DNA from: Pleodorina starrii
Taxonomy: Eukaryota > Chlorophyta > Chlorophyceae > Chlamydomonadales > Volvocaceae
Assembly: GCA_030267565.1 (NCBI GenBank)
Contig: BRXU01000024.1
Span: 978,001-1,042,000, forward strand
Reading direction: 5' to 3'
Length of the DNA: 64,000 nucleotides
Numbering within the stretch: the first letter of the stretch is position 1; each line of letters starts with the position of its first letter. Below are positions 23,281-33,795 of this stretch, piece by piece. The position numbers and the translations under genes are program-made. The notes under the pieces are model-generated. The model worked only from the letters and a program-made list of their open reading frames with translations. It was not told the origin of the DNA and made no database searches.

Positions 23281-24974
23281 TCACTTCTCCTTGAGCATCC
23301 CCTTGAGCGTGTCGTACACGATCTGGCCCAGAGCATCGTACCCCGCCGGTGTAAGATGCAACATGTCGTCCCACAGCGCCAGGGCCTGCGCGTCCTCCCG
23401 AGACCGGGGATACGGGAGTTGCCGCTCCTGCGCGCATCAAACCCGTCCGGCCAGTAAGCAGCGCAGGCGGGATCCAAGGCACGAGCCAGCATCCCCTCGC
23501 AACAGAAGAAGAGACAGAACCGACCATTGCCACAGCTTGTGGGAGCCGGTAAGAAAGCCGATGCGAAAGCGCGGCGAGCTGCAGCAGCAGGTGCGATGAA
23601 CACAGGAATGAGGGCGCTGCTGACCAGGCCTGCTGCATGCTGCATGCGCCATCCGTAAAGGCCAGGCATGGAAATCGCCATTCCGCCTCAACCCCTCTGA
23701 ACTCGCACGTATCCATCGCCTCCTCACCACATCCAGGACGGTGACGTAATCTTGACCGCCTGCCGGCGTCCCCCGAATGAGGTCGTTGAGCCGGGTGCGG
23801 TCGTCGATCAAGTCCCCATTTGACCCAGCGTTCTGGAGGACCGTCAGCGCCAGTACCCGCGCCCCGTGTGAGTGGCAGGCCGCGTACAGCGATTGCAAGC
23901 CGGCGTACACGGAGTTCGGGTCGGCGCCGTAACCTGTGTGTGAGAGTGTCGGAGGGAGGGCCCAGGCCGGAGTCGCACGAGATGCGTCGAAAGCCCGTGG
24001 GGACCGAGAATCGGAAGTTGTGTATAGCGCCAACCAAGGCCAGGCAAGAACGCAATGAAAGACGGCAAACGCTGCAGCAACACGAAGGGGGTTGTGCGAC
24101 ACCCTGTAGTAACTGAGGGCGCGCGAGGCCAGCAAGCGTATCTGGACGCCCGTCCGTCCGTCCTCGTCCGCTGAAGCGCGTCCACGAGTGTACCCCGACG
24201 CCAACACAGCCACCAATACCATATGACGCAGTTTCGTGTTCACGTGAGTTGGCTGGCACGGCAGTGTTTCGTTTCATGTGGGACAGTTTACAAGTCCGAT
24301 GGATTCGAATTCCTAACAGGGACATTGGCGCGCTCAGAGTGCTCACCCAGGTCGTTGGTGCCCCCCAGGACGATGACCCAGTTGAGCCGTATCCCGTTGC
24401 GTTCAAACTGGTGTAGTAGCTGCGGCAGACGCCTTTCCATTCCTGCGGCGCACGCGAGCTGATGTGCGACGATTGGGCAGTCCAGTCAACGGTCAGGTCA
24501 TGCAGAGCCGGCTTGGCATCCCCTTGACGCAGCTCGGGTGCTTGCGTAATTGTAAAGCAAAGTTGCGTCTCAGCAAACAAGATCAGCAAGGGCTTACCTC
24601 CCATCACGCGCTCTCCGCTATTTCCCCGCTCATGCACCTGTGGCCAGGGGGAGAAGCACATATGGCGTTGATTCCCCCGTGGGTAAGCGGCTGCCTGGGC
24701 GTGTATGCTCGTCGAACAGGTCCGAACTTGCCTTTGCGCTGTAACCATTGCTGTTCAGCAGCTCTTCAAGTTTGTTGCTATATGGATGGAAGTGGATTCC
24801 ATAGTTGTAGTAGCCTGCAGGAGCAGTGGAGCACGACGCGGGCTGTCCTCAAAACTCAAACAGCGAACCACCTTTGGAATGGCGCTCGTGCTCACCTTCT
24901 GTTAGGCTATCGCCAAACGCAAGGATGTTGTATTTCGCGTCTGACGTTTCGAGGGAACCACTTTTCGACGCCAT
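23281..24974 (-). CDS. SGNH/GDSL-type hydrolase, copy B
   Basis: Six minus-strand exons, 24974-24896, 24814-24732, 24637-24598, 24442-24347, 23933-23728 and 23427-23281, have the same phases as copy A and give 216 aa. Motifs are ILAFGDSLTEG (Ser23), GGTND (Asn97) and DDMLHLTPAGYD (Asp189, His192). Exons 2, 3, 4 and 5 are the same length as in copy A (83, 40, 96 and 206 bases). In exon 5 only 6 of 69 residues differ. Intron 2 begins with GC (AAAG|GCAAGT, donor at 24731-24730), while copy A uses GT there. The last exon lacks the Ser/Arg-rich insert of copy A. A hydrophobic stretch (MWLITALLGLFG) is in frame upstream of the chosen Met and could be a signal anchor if translation starts earlier. 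Confidence 0.88.
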
Positions 24975-25380
24975 CCTCGAAACCCACTGAGCAGTTGAGC
25001 CGAACAGTCCTAAAAGTGCAGTTATCAGCCACATGAATATATGCCTATTTCTTCGTGTCGCCCGAAAGGGGAGGCAATAGGGAACACGTTGCAACCGCAT
25101 TTACAGTGAGCCTAAGCGCTTGCGTGGGTAAATTTCTAACAGAACGGGTTGCGTATGAGGTCCCTTGTCGTTAATTCCATCAATTGCCCAGAGGGTGGGG
25201 GTTTGTGCTGGAGGCCCACACGGGCATGTTGCAGCCATTGTCGTTGACAGTTGCGTCGAGACGGAACTGACGTCTAGACCGTGACGAGCCCCTGCGTGGC
25301 CAACGTGGCATGCTTTCCCCCTTGTATGCCGGTTAGGCATGCCTGTAATATGCGGAGCTGAAGGAGTCATGTGCCACTGG
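24975..25380. other. Upstream region of SGNH copy B
   Basis: This is the 5' side of copy B up to the repeat island. No gene or clear promoter motif was seen. Confidence 0.35.
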
Positions 25381-25381
25381 A

Positions 25382-25412
25382 TTTTTGGGCGGGGCCCCAG
25401 CGCGAAGCGCCC
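25382..25412 (+). repeat. 31-bp inverted-repeat piece (partner 31824-31854)
   Basis: The piece starts TTTTTGGGCGGGGCCCC and its exact reverse complement lies at 31824-31854. It marks the left edge of the repeat island. Confidence 0.8.
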
Positions 25413-25630
25413 CGCCCCGCCCCGCCCTGTAGCCGTAGCGCCTCTAGCGTAGCTAGAGAAGCGGAGGCCTTACCCCGCTGAAATGGTGTCCGTGGTAGTA
25501 GTCCGGTGTAATGTCTTTTTTTTGGCTTTTCGCTTTTCGTTTCGGCATTTCTCATCGCATATTACATTCTATATTGCAGGATATGCATCCGTACGCATGT
25601 TCAGCCATTTTTAAGTTTGTGCTAGTTTCC

Positions 25631-26240
25631 GCTGATCGCGGCCGAAGTCGCATCGACGTTTCCGCGCGTAGAAATCATCGCAATCGCTGTCAAATATTTT
25701 ATAGTGGAATTGTGACATGGCGGCGCGATGTGAATCGTATTGCTATCGTGAAGTAGAATTGCTCGGCTCCGAAACCCCGACGCGTAAAGTGCGTACATTT
25801 AGTTTGCGTCGCGAAATGTGCTTTACGCATTTAGATATATCATACATATCATTTATGTAGGCGTTAGGCTTGTGAAAGTCAGTCGCTGAACGCATTTTCG
25901 ACGCAAGTCGCAAGTCGCGGTACGCTATGCTGATCGCGGCCGAAGTCGCATGAACGCCTTCGCGCGTAAAAACCATCGCAATCGCTGTCAAAAGTAATAT
26001 AATGGAATTGTGACATGGCGGCGCGATGTGAATCGTACTGCTCACTTCCGAAACCCCAACGCGTAAAGTGCGCAGGTTTATCGCTCGCTCGCTCGGTTTG
26101 ATCATTTAACGCGAGTCAGCGATTAAAGTCGCGCGCGCCTGCACTACGTTGCGCTCGATGTAAATCGTACTGCTATCGTGAAAGTACAATTGCTCGGCTC
26201 CGAAACCTCGCCACGTAAAGTGCGCAAGTACATCGCTCGC
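25631..26240 (+). repeat. Imperfect tandem repeat, about 298-bp period
   Basis: The block starting GCTGATCGCGGCCGAAGTCG at 25631 returns at 25929. Both copies run through GGAATTGTGACATGGCGGCG and AATCGTA to a CGTAAAGTGCG end. A third, shorter copy of the end lies at about 26151-26235. It is lower in GC than neighbouring genes and no reading frame is shared. Confidence 0.8.
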
Positions 26241-27470
26241 GCGTTCGCTCGGCGACAGTCCGCGCGATGCAGCTCGCTGTGCTTCGCTGCGCTGTCACTC
26301 GCTCGCTCATCGTAAGGAAGCATAGCGGAGCGTATCGCGGAGTCGTGCGTGCTAAGTCGTGCACGCTTGCGCAGCGCTCCGCTACGTTCTGCTGCGCTTT
26401 GCTGCGCTGTCGCTCGCTCGGCTATGTTCCACTCTGCTGTGCTCGGCTAGCGTCGCGAAGCATAGTGCAGCACAGCGTGCAGCACAGCGGACTGTAGCGA
26501 AGCGGAGACTAGCATAGTGAATTGTAGCGTAGCGTAGTGTAGTGTAGTGTAGCGCAGCATAGCGTACTGTAGCATCACGTTGCGTACCATAGTGTAGTGC
26601 AGCGTGCACGATCGTAAATCGCACGTCACATTTCAACGTGCACGATTGAAGTCGCGCACGTGCGTTCTCGCGGAGCATAGTGTAGTGTAGCGTCGGTCGC
26701 GTCGCGTCGTGTAGTGCAGCGCAACATGCACGATCGCATTGCAATGCTACGCAACGCAACACGACGTCGCGTCGTCGCGTCATGTAGCCTAGCGTAGCGT
26801 CGTGTAGCATAACGTTGCGTAGCGGATCGTAATGGAGCATAGCGGAGCGTAGCGTGGAGCATAACGGAGCGTAGCATAGCGTCACTTCACGTCACGTAAC
26901 GTAGTGCAGCGTCGCGTCGCGTCGCGTCACGTTGCATCGTGTCGCGTCGCGTCGCGTCGCATCATGGAGCGTAGCGTAGTGTAGCGTAGCATAGCGTTGT
27001 ACAGCGGATCGTAATGGAGCATAGCGGAGCGTAGCATAGCGTAACGTCGCATCACGTAACGTAGTGCAGCATCACGTCACGTACCATAATATAGCGCAGC
27101 GTGCACTATCGCATTTCGACGTGCACGATTGAAGTCGCGCACGCGCCTTTTCGCGGACCATGGTGTAGTGTAGCATCATGTCACGTCGCGTCGCGTCGTG
27201 TCGCGTTGCGTCGCATCGTGTCACGTGACGTCGCGTCGCGTCGTGTCGCGTCGTGTCACGTCGAGTCGTCGTGTCATGTAGCCTAACGTAGCGTAGCGTA
27301 GCATAGCGTTGCATAGCGAATCGTAATGGAGCATAGCGGAGCGCAGCGTGGAGCATAGCACAGCGTAGCATAGCGTTACGTAACGTAGTGTAACGTCGCG
27401 CCGCGTTGCGTCGCGACGCGTCGCGTCGTGTCGCGTCGCGTCGGGTCGCGTCCGCATCCGCAAGGGGCGC
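26240..27470. repeat. Degenerate pentamer satellite (GCGTA/GCGTC) with higher-order period
   Basis: About 1.2 kb is made almost only of five-base steps such as GCGTA, GCATA, GCGTC and GTGTA. On top of this, larger blocks recur: CGTGCACGATTGAAGTCGCG occurs at 26637 and 27120 (483 bases apart), and GGATCGTAATGGAGCATAGC with close variants occurs near 26824, 27005 and 27315. Open frames reading LRYTTLHYATL and the like are by-products of the repeat. Confidence 0.85.
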
Positions 27471-27506
27471 TACGGCAGCCCGCGCCCCACAGGGCGCGCG
27501 CTTGTA

Positions 27507-27588
27507 GGATTGCCCATGTCCGTGCGTGTGTGGGACGTGCGTGTGTGGGACGTGGGATCTGGGATCTGGGATGAAGTAATTGGACAAG
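27507..27588 (+). repeat. 82-bp exact inverted repeat, left copy
   Basis: The reverse complement is at 31740-31821, exact over 82 bases. It starts GGATTGCCCATGTCCG and contains duplicated GTGTGTGGGACGTG and GGGATCT words. Together the copies frame about 4.15 kb that includes the retrotransposon fragment. Confidence 0.88.
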
Positions 27589-27590
27589 TT

Positions 27591-27990
27591 GTTAACGGGT
27601 GTTACACTGTGGGCGACTCGCCCTGAGACAGGACGAGCACCGGGGGCCCTGACCGGGCCGAGACACAGCGCAGGGGCGGGCGCGCGGCTACGTCCGTCTG
27701 TTCCGCCGCGCGCGCCTCACTCCCTCACTCGCGTCAGCCAGGGGCACCCACCACGGCCCCTGGCCAACCAACTCAGCGGCGCAGACGACTGCGGGCCGCG
27801 CTTAGCGGGAGCCACGCGAGAGGCGTCACACACCTCAACCAAAAACGCCCTACCAAGACTAGCTACCACCCCCCACCTGGCCAGCCTCCTCGCGCGCTCA
27901 CGGGGCTCTAGAGCTCTACGCAAAGAGTGCCTCTGAACGCCCTCTACCCCTGGGGCAGGGGCCCACGACAACGGGGCGGCACCACCGCAG
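27591..27990 (-). repeat. 3'-end unit of the retroelement, second copy
   Basis: This is a 400-bp direct copy of 28005-28403. The AAC-type triplet spacer between the copies is at 27991-28004. Confidence 0.85.
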
Positions 27991-28004
27991 TTGTTGTTGT
28001 TGTT

Positions 28005-28403
28005 GTTAACGGGTGTTACACTGTGGGCGACTCGCCCTGAGACAGGACGAGCACCGGGGGCCCTGACCGGGCCGAGACACAGCGCAGGGGCGGGCGCGCG
28101 GCTACGTCCGTCTGTTCCGCCGCGCGCGCCTCACTCCCTCACTCGCGTCAGCCAGGGGCACCCACCACGGCCCCTGGCCAACCAACTCAGCGGCGCAGAC
28201 GACTGCGGGCCGCGCTTAGCGGGAGCCACGCGAGAGGCGTCACACACCTCAACCAAAAACGCCTACCAAGACTAGCTACCACCCCCCACCTGGCCAGCCT
28301 CCTCGCGCGCTCACGGGGCTCTAGAGCTCTACGCAAAGAGTGCCTCTGAACGCCCTCTACCCCTGGGGCAGGGGCCCACGACAACGGGGCGGCACCACCG
28401 CAG
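28005..28403 (-). repeat. 3'-end unit of the retroelement, main copy
   Basis: This unit of 399 bp is one base shorter than its partner at 27591-27990. It is contiguous with the coding part of the element. Confidence 0.85.
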
Positions 28404-29227
28404 CCCAGAAAAAAAACGAGGCAAGGGAAAGCCCACCTAGGCCCCCAGACAAGGTCCCTCACGAGAACGAGGGGCTGAGTCCCCTCACCAAGGGCTCCCA
28501 CGAAAGCCAGCACAGCAAGGAGCCCAACTGCCACAACGAACACGACAACCAAGGTGCTGCTGCAGGAACCGCTCACTAAAGCACCCAACCACTCGTTGGC
28601 CCGCCAGGCGGCCTCCTCCTGGGGGCTACAGGTTCCCCGACACTGCCCAGCGCGGGGCAAAACAAACACCCACGGCCGCGGGGGGGATGACAAGCCGGCG
28701 CGGCGCCCCCCTGGAAAACCCACTACGGGGCACGGCTCATAGGCGCTGCCTGCCCTCGCCTACCACGCAGAGAAAACCTGCCCCTCCGTCCCTGGCCGCC
28801 TGCGGAGCCCAGCACCACCTACCCTCCCTCTGCAACCCCTCCCTCTCCACCTCTCCCTCTCCCTAAAGCGCCAAAACTGCAGGCCTCCCGCGCCGCACTC
28901 CTCAGCCGCCAGACAGCACAAAACCGCCCCTTACTCCTCGACGGGCCCCGTCTCCCGGGAAGAGGGTACACACCCACACTCACACCAGACAAAGCACACA
29001 GGCCTGCTCCTTCCCCTCCCTGCTAGCCCACGAGACCCTCGGCCAGGAAACCCTTGCCCGCACGCCCAGCCCTCCCCTTGCCCACCGCCCTTCCTGCTCT
29101 CCTCGCTCCACTCGCCCTCTCCAGGCTCCCCCCCCAGCCCTCCAATCCCCCCCACCCTCCTCCCCCCCACCGCCCGCTCCCTCCTCCCGTCCAACCAACG
29201 CCCCTGCCCCGTCACTAGCACAGCTGC

Positions 29228-30661
29228 TTAGGCCGTGATCTCCACCGGGGCTGCGCACCGCATTCGCTCCTCAACGACCGCTAGGATGGGGTGCTGCGGC
29301 CCCACTCTGTCCCAGCCGTGCCGGGGGGTCTCCAGCGCCGCGAACGAGCGCAAGCGCGCCCAGAAGTCCGTCACCGCGCGGGCGCGCGCCCGTTCCAGCG
29401 GCGAGGCTTCGGCTGCACCCCGCGCTGCTGCCGCTGCTGCCCCTACTGCTGCCGCCGCCGCTTCCCCCGCCGCCACCTCTCCGGCCCCTGCTTCCTGCGT
29501 CGGTGATTCACCCGCGGGGTGGTTCAGCGCGGGTCCCTCCTGCTGTGTTGTCCCTCCCTCCCGGGCGAAGAAGTCGGTGATGGCCCGCTGGCGCGGTCCC
29601 TGTCGCTGGGGCTGCTCTGGCTGGGGCTGCACCTGTTGCTGCTGCTGTTGCTGCTGCTGCCCCGTCGCTGCTGCGGCCCCATCCCGCCCCTGCCTTCGGG
29701 TTGCTGCTCGAAGGCAGCACCTTCCGACTTCCATGGCGGACAGCGCCGCTAGGGCGATCACGTCCCAGGGGGCCTGCTCACACCCAGGTGGCGCTTGGGC
29801 GAGCCAGAGTTGCTGCCGGGTGGTGGTGGCCCCCGCTGCTGCTTGGGGGGGTGGCAGGTGCCGGTCGATCTGCTCCCGAACGGCCCTCGCGACCGGGCAT
29901 TCCCAGAAGTGGTGCAGTCGCGGGGAGCAGGGTCGGCCGGCATCGGCCTCCCCATAGGCCCCGCACCCGCACGCCTCAATGGGTACCCGGACCAGGTGTG
30001 TGTTGCCAGGCAGGGGTACGCCGTCCACCGCTAGGCGCCACATAGTCTCCTTGTTGTCGTTCTCCCAGCGCACTCCGGACCACAGGCGTGCCTGGGTTGC
30101 CCGGAAACGGCTGAGCTCGGCGGCGAGGTGGGGAGGCGCCTGGTTCTCCGGCGTGCTCAGGGCCTCCCGCACAAACTTGGTGACCAAAGCCACTCGCCGC
30201 TCGCTGGCCGGCCCGTCCTGTAGTTGTGTCGCCTGGCTGACCGTCAGGCGGCGGAGCGGCACTGCGTCCGTTCCCCCGGGAAGGCGCCACCCCAGTCGCC
30301 CGACGATCATGGCCATCACCTGCGCGCAAACTGGCGGTGGCGGTGCCGGCGGTTGCTGTTGCTGCTGGAGTCCTTCCGCCTCCGCCTGCTGCCGCTGCTG
30401 CTGTAGCCTGGTCTCCACCACACCCGCTGCCTCCAGCCAGGCCGGGCTGATATCGTTATGCAAGGCCCCCAGAGCTGCACGGGCCGTTTCCTTGTCCTGC
30501 AGCTGGGCTGGGGTCGCGGCTGGGTCGAGGTGCTCCCGGGCCCACTCATGCCAGGCCGCTCCTTGGAGGGTGGTGGCTTGGCTGCCGTCCAGTGTCACCC
30601 ATACCCGTACCAGGTCTCCTACCGTGCGCAGTTTCCTGCATGACGTTAGCCCCGGGAACAA
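29228..30661 (-). pseudogene. C-terminal fragment of a non-LTR retrotransposon ORF, with PIP-box motifs
   Basis: The open frame has 477 codons. Residues 200-210 (ENDNKETMWRL) and a Cys/His cluster at 231-255 (CGCG ... RLHHFWECPVA) resemble the conserved segment and zinc knuckle after the reverse transcriptase in LINE-type ORF2 proteins of green algae and plants. The remainder is Gln- and Ala-rich. At 358-365 it reads QRAITDFF, a perfect PCNA-interacting (PIP-box) pattern Q-x-x-I-x-x-F-F. A weaker copy, RAVTDFW, is at 428-434. The Met at 30661 is simply the first in the open stretch, so the true N-terminus is lost. Stop TAG/TGA-type end is at 29228-29230. It is probably not functional because reverse transcriptase and endonuclease are missing. 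Confidence 0.65.
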
Positions 30662-30803
30662 GGGGTTGGTGTCGGCTTCCTTGAAGCCGGAAAAAAGGGC
30701 GGGGCCCCACTAAATCCGTACGGGTTAAGTTGAGTGCTAGGGCAGCGAGGGCGTGAAGTGTGAGAGTGTCGACATTCCTGCTGATAGACAGCCAGAGCTT
30801 TTT
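30658..30803 (+). repeat. 146-bp exact inverted repeat, left copy
   Basis: The reverse complement is at 31850-31995, of equal length. It starts ACAAGGGGTTGGTGTCGG and ends CCAGAGCTTTTT. It directly joins the 5' border of the retrotransposon ORF. Confidence 0.88.
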
Positions 30804-31004
30804 CCCGAAATGCCTGCTAGCCGAGTCGTTAGCAAGGCCTGCCGGCGCCGCGCGAAGCGCGTCATCCCGTCGGGTGCATGAGCGCATGTGCGCATCGACC
30901 GAAATGCGGCATTTCCAAAGCGAGCGGCGAGGGCATCAACTGTGAGAGTGTCGACATTCCTGCTGATAGGCAGCCAGAGCTTTATATCTGAAATGCCTGC
31001 GGCT
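30743..31004 (-). repeat. Two imperfect direct units, 182 bp apart, with a translatable core
   Basis: Units at about 30743-30822 and 30925-31004 share TGTGAGAGTGTCGACATTCC and CAGCCAGAGCTTT. On the minus strand both read KLWLxISRNVDTLT followed by ALAA, but in different frames, because 182 is not a multiple of three. A third copy, in the opposite orientation, is in 31850-31995. They may be decayed coding repeats of an element. Confidence 0.6.
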
Positions 31005-31739
31005 TCAGCAATCCGACCCATGTTTAGCATCGCGCGCCTGTGCAACTCTTCCGGCCAGCGCATTGGCTGAAGTTACATGACAGTAAACATGGAGTGTATG
31101 GAGTGTATCATTTACACATCACGCAGGCTGACTTGCCAATAGAAGGACAGCGGAACTGTTTGCGAGGGTTGCGACGAAGTGCAGTTGCCGACGAGAGTGC
31201 ACAGGCTTCGCTACTGAGGTATTCGCCGTAAAGGAGGCTTGACTGCTTTAACATTAGGACAGGGAACGTAGAAGTCCATCCCCTAGGTTGCCGACTGGAC
31301 TTGTTGGGCGGCCCGCAGAAGACCGCTGCCTCGTGCGTGCATTGGCGGCTTGGCGTCCAACAACCAGCAGTTGGCCCCTCATGGTTTGCTCCTTGCAACC
31401 TCTGTAATAGTAATATGCGTCAAGACGATCGGACCGGCAAGCAGAGCTGCTGTGGTGTGGTCGCGGCTTGCGGGAAGAATGTTCGCAATGCACACATAGT
31501 TTGTTTCCGAAACGAAGATTCATTTCACGCCGTCATGTCAGAATTTCACGTTAAGGAACGATGAATCTTCTGGAATTAATTATAGGCCGAGAGGTGTTGG
31601 TTTGACCTCGGCCGCGATCCATGGAGACTGCCAAACTGGTTTGTACTCATGCGATGTTGGGTTCCAATAATAAATTTACCGTGCAATAAAGAATGTAATC
31701 TTTTACTTCTGCAGCCTTTCCGTTGGCCGAAAGTCTACA

Positions 31740-31995
31740 CTTGTCCAATTACTTCATCCCAGATCCCAGATCCCACGTCCCACACACGCACGTCCCACAC
31801 ACGCACGGACATGGGCAATCCCTGGGCGCTTCGCGCTGGGGCCCCGCCCAAAAAGCTCTGGCTGTCTATCAGCAGGAATGTCGACACTCTCACACTTCAC
31901 GCCCTCGCTGCCCTAGCACTCAACTTAACCCGTACGGATTTAGTGGGGCCCCGCCCTTTTTTCCGGCTTCAAGGAAGCCGACACCAACCCCTTGT
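31740..31995 (-). repeat. Composite terminal module joining three dispersed repeat pieces
   Basis: Read in order, 31740-31821 is the exact reverse complement of 27507-27588, 31824-31854 that of 25382-25412, and 31850-31995 that of 30658-30803. This is the only place where the three pieces are contiguous, so it may be the intact end of an element whose other copies are broken up. Confidence 0.8.
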
Positions 31996-33795
31996 CAATC
32001 GGGCATACCGTCAGCCGAACTCACTCTGCCGCGAAGCGAGCAAACTTGCGAGTTCGTGACGTCCACCGCTACCGCGCCGTTATCGCTGAAGCTCACTAAG
32101 GGGTGCATCACCTACTAAGGCAGACACCAATGGACTGCATATGCCTCAGGGGATGTTGGTGCTGGACTGCTGGTTGAGCTGACAGCCATGTGACTGGTAT
32201 CGCGTTGTCAGTTGAGCAGCTCGGGGCGTCCGCCGGGCCGCCGGGCCTGCGTCGTTGTACGCCGCACCCCGACTTCCCGTAACTCCCCTGGCCGCCGAAC
32301 CGCGACCACTATCAACACGCCTGCCCGGCCCTGTCCTTTGCTGTTGATGCCTCTGGGTCAAGCACTTAGAAGGCCGATGACAGTCCACCCACCGCCGGAG
32401 CCGTCATCTGTATCTTTTGTCAAGGGATGCTCGAGGTAGGGATGTCGCCTTTCGCTTTGTCTGAGAGGGCGCGCGGTCATTACATGGCGGAGGTGACCCG
32501 TGGGCCAGTCGTGTTTTTGGGGGTTCCCAACCAGTACGGTTTCAGTTTGATGAGCAACTTCACATTCAGCTGCTAGCTGGCGGTGCCTTGCGGGATATTG
32601 GAGCTGATCTCTGCTCTTGTTTTATACCGTTGAGGAACTGTTGTAGCAAAATCGCAGCACGTGATGACGTTGTCGCGAAAAGGCACTCGCCGCTGAGTCA
32701 CCCGAGTCGTAATCCCAATTCCAACCCAACTGCTCCATGTTCCTGTCGTCCGTTATTTTCAACCTGATAGCTCACGTGAAAGCATCCCATAAGTAAAGGT
32801 TCAAGTGGACTGCTAGGTTGTAAGCTGCTCAACCGGAAATAAACGAGCTTAGTGTTGCGGCCAACTAACGCAGCGACGAATTTTGCGGTCTTCGCCGCCG
32901 TCCTGCTCCGCCTCTTCCTCAACAGAAAGGTGAGACCACCCGGTAGGAGATTCCCACACGAGTGGGGGCTGTTTCCTGAAGAGTGAGTCGAGTCACCGGC
33001 GGTTGGGGCTCGGAAGCGGCGCGTCAGCTTCCGTTGACGGAAAGCTCTTCGGGGGCCGCACTTTCCCGGCGGCGTTTCACCCGCGGCCTCGCGAGTTTGG
33101 TCCTGCCCGTCCACTCTCCTCGTGTGTGCACGCGCACGCAACCCGCAGAAGTCCGGTCGGTGGGCCTTTGCAGCCCTCGGTCCTCGGTCCACCTGTTCCA
33201 GCCCCGTGTGACGGCGCGAGCCGGCAGCCGCGAGCCGGTTGAAAGACGCGGCCGCGACTGCATTACGTTGCGCAACGGGCACCCAACCAACCAACCAACT
33301 CGGTGGTGCCGCACCGTTTGTGTGCGGCTGCTTCTCGCCTTCTCTTCTGAGCAACTCCCTTCACCTCTTGTTGTCTCGTACGGTGGTATTCGACAGCAGC
33401 TCATCGCATCCGTTTCGGCAGCTGTCCCGCCCCCCGGAGCCGCGCGACACCGCGCTGTCGCCTCATCACGCCGCGCCGCGTCGCGTGAAGCGGTGGCAGA
33501 CCCCAGCCCCCTCGCATCGCTAGCCAAACCGACCCGTTTTGACTGCCGTCAGTACACCAGGCTGAACCCAAGCACCATTCGCCGTTCCCCACCACTTGCC
33601 GCCGCCACCGCCACTCGGCCGCCGCCGCAGGGGATCGGCTGTGAGTTTGAGCAGCGCCGAGTGTGCAGCCGACCGCCGCCACCGCTTGCCGTTACGAGCT
33701 ACCTGGTCGTACAGGTCGTACCCCGAGCCCTCTGCGCGACATCTGCGGGACTGAGAGGATCAGATCCACCACCACCACCCGCCGCCGCATCCTCC
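31996..33795. other. Intergenic region and probable 5' UTR
   Basis: From 31005 to 31739 and from 31996 to 32980 no gene was recognised. From 32983 to 33795 the frame of the next gene stays open, but the reading is Arg/Ser/Pro-rich and looks like GC-rich 5' UTR rather than protein. Confidence 0.4.

Larger units (their letters stand above)
27589..30661 (-). mobile_element. 5'-truncated non-LTR retrotransposon with a doubled 3' end
   Basis: Read on the minus strand: a coding region (30661-29228), a 3' region ending at 28005, an (AAC)n tail at 28004-27991, then a second copy of the last 400 bases (27990-27591) ending in a short AAC tail. The two 3' copies, 28403-28005 and 27990-27591, differ by at least one base indel in a GCCC/GCC run. 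A poly-triplet tail and loss of the 5' part fit target-primed retrotransposition. The ORF matches only the part after the reverse transcriptase; neither reverse transcriptase nor endonuclease is present. The short second copy is best read as a separate, more truncated insertion of the same family, or as a duplication. The upstream border coincides with the 146-bp inverted repeat. Confidence 0.7.

Noticed and set aside
22652..24748. 698-codon open frame on the minus strand
   Set aside because: It runs across SGNH copy B in a shifted frame and includes its introns; the SGNH motifs and phases explain the same DNA better.
26382..27587. Minus-strand open frames with LRYTTLHYATL-type repeats
   Set aside because: They are translations of the pentamer satellite.
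32983..33795. N-terminal extension of 271 codons for the small protein at 33796
   Set aside because: Arg/Ser/Pro-rich reading without protein-like pattern; more likely open 5' UTR.
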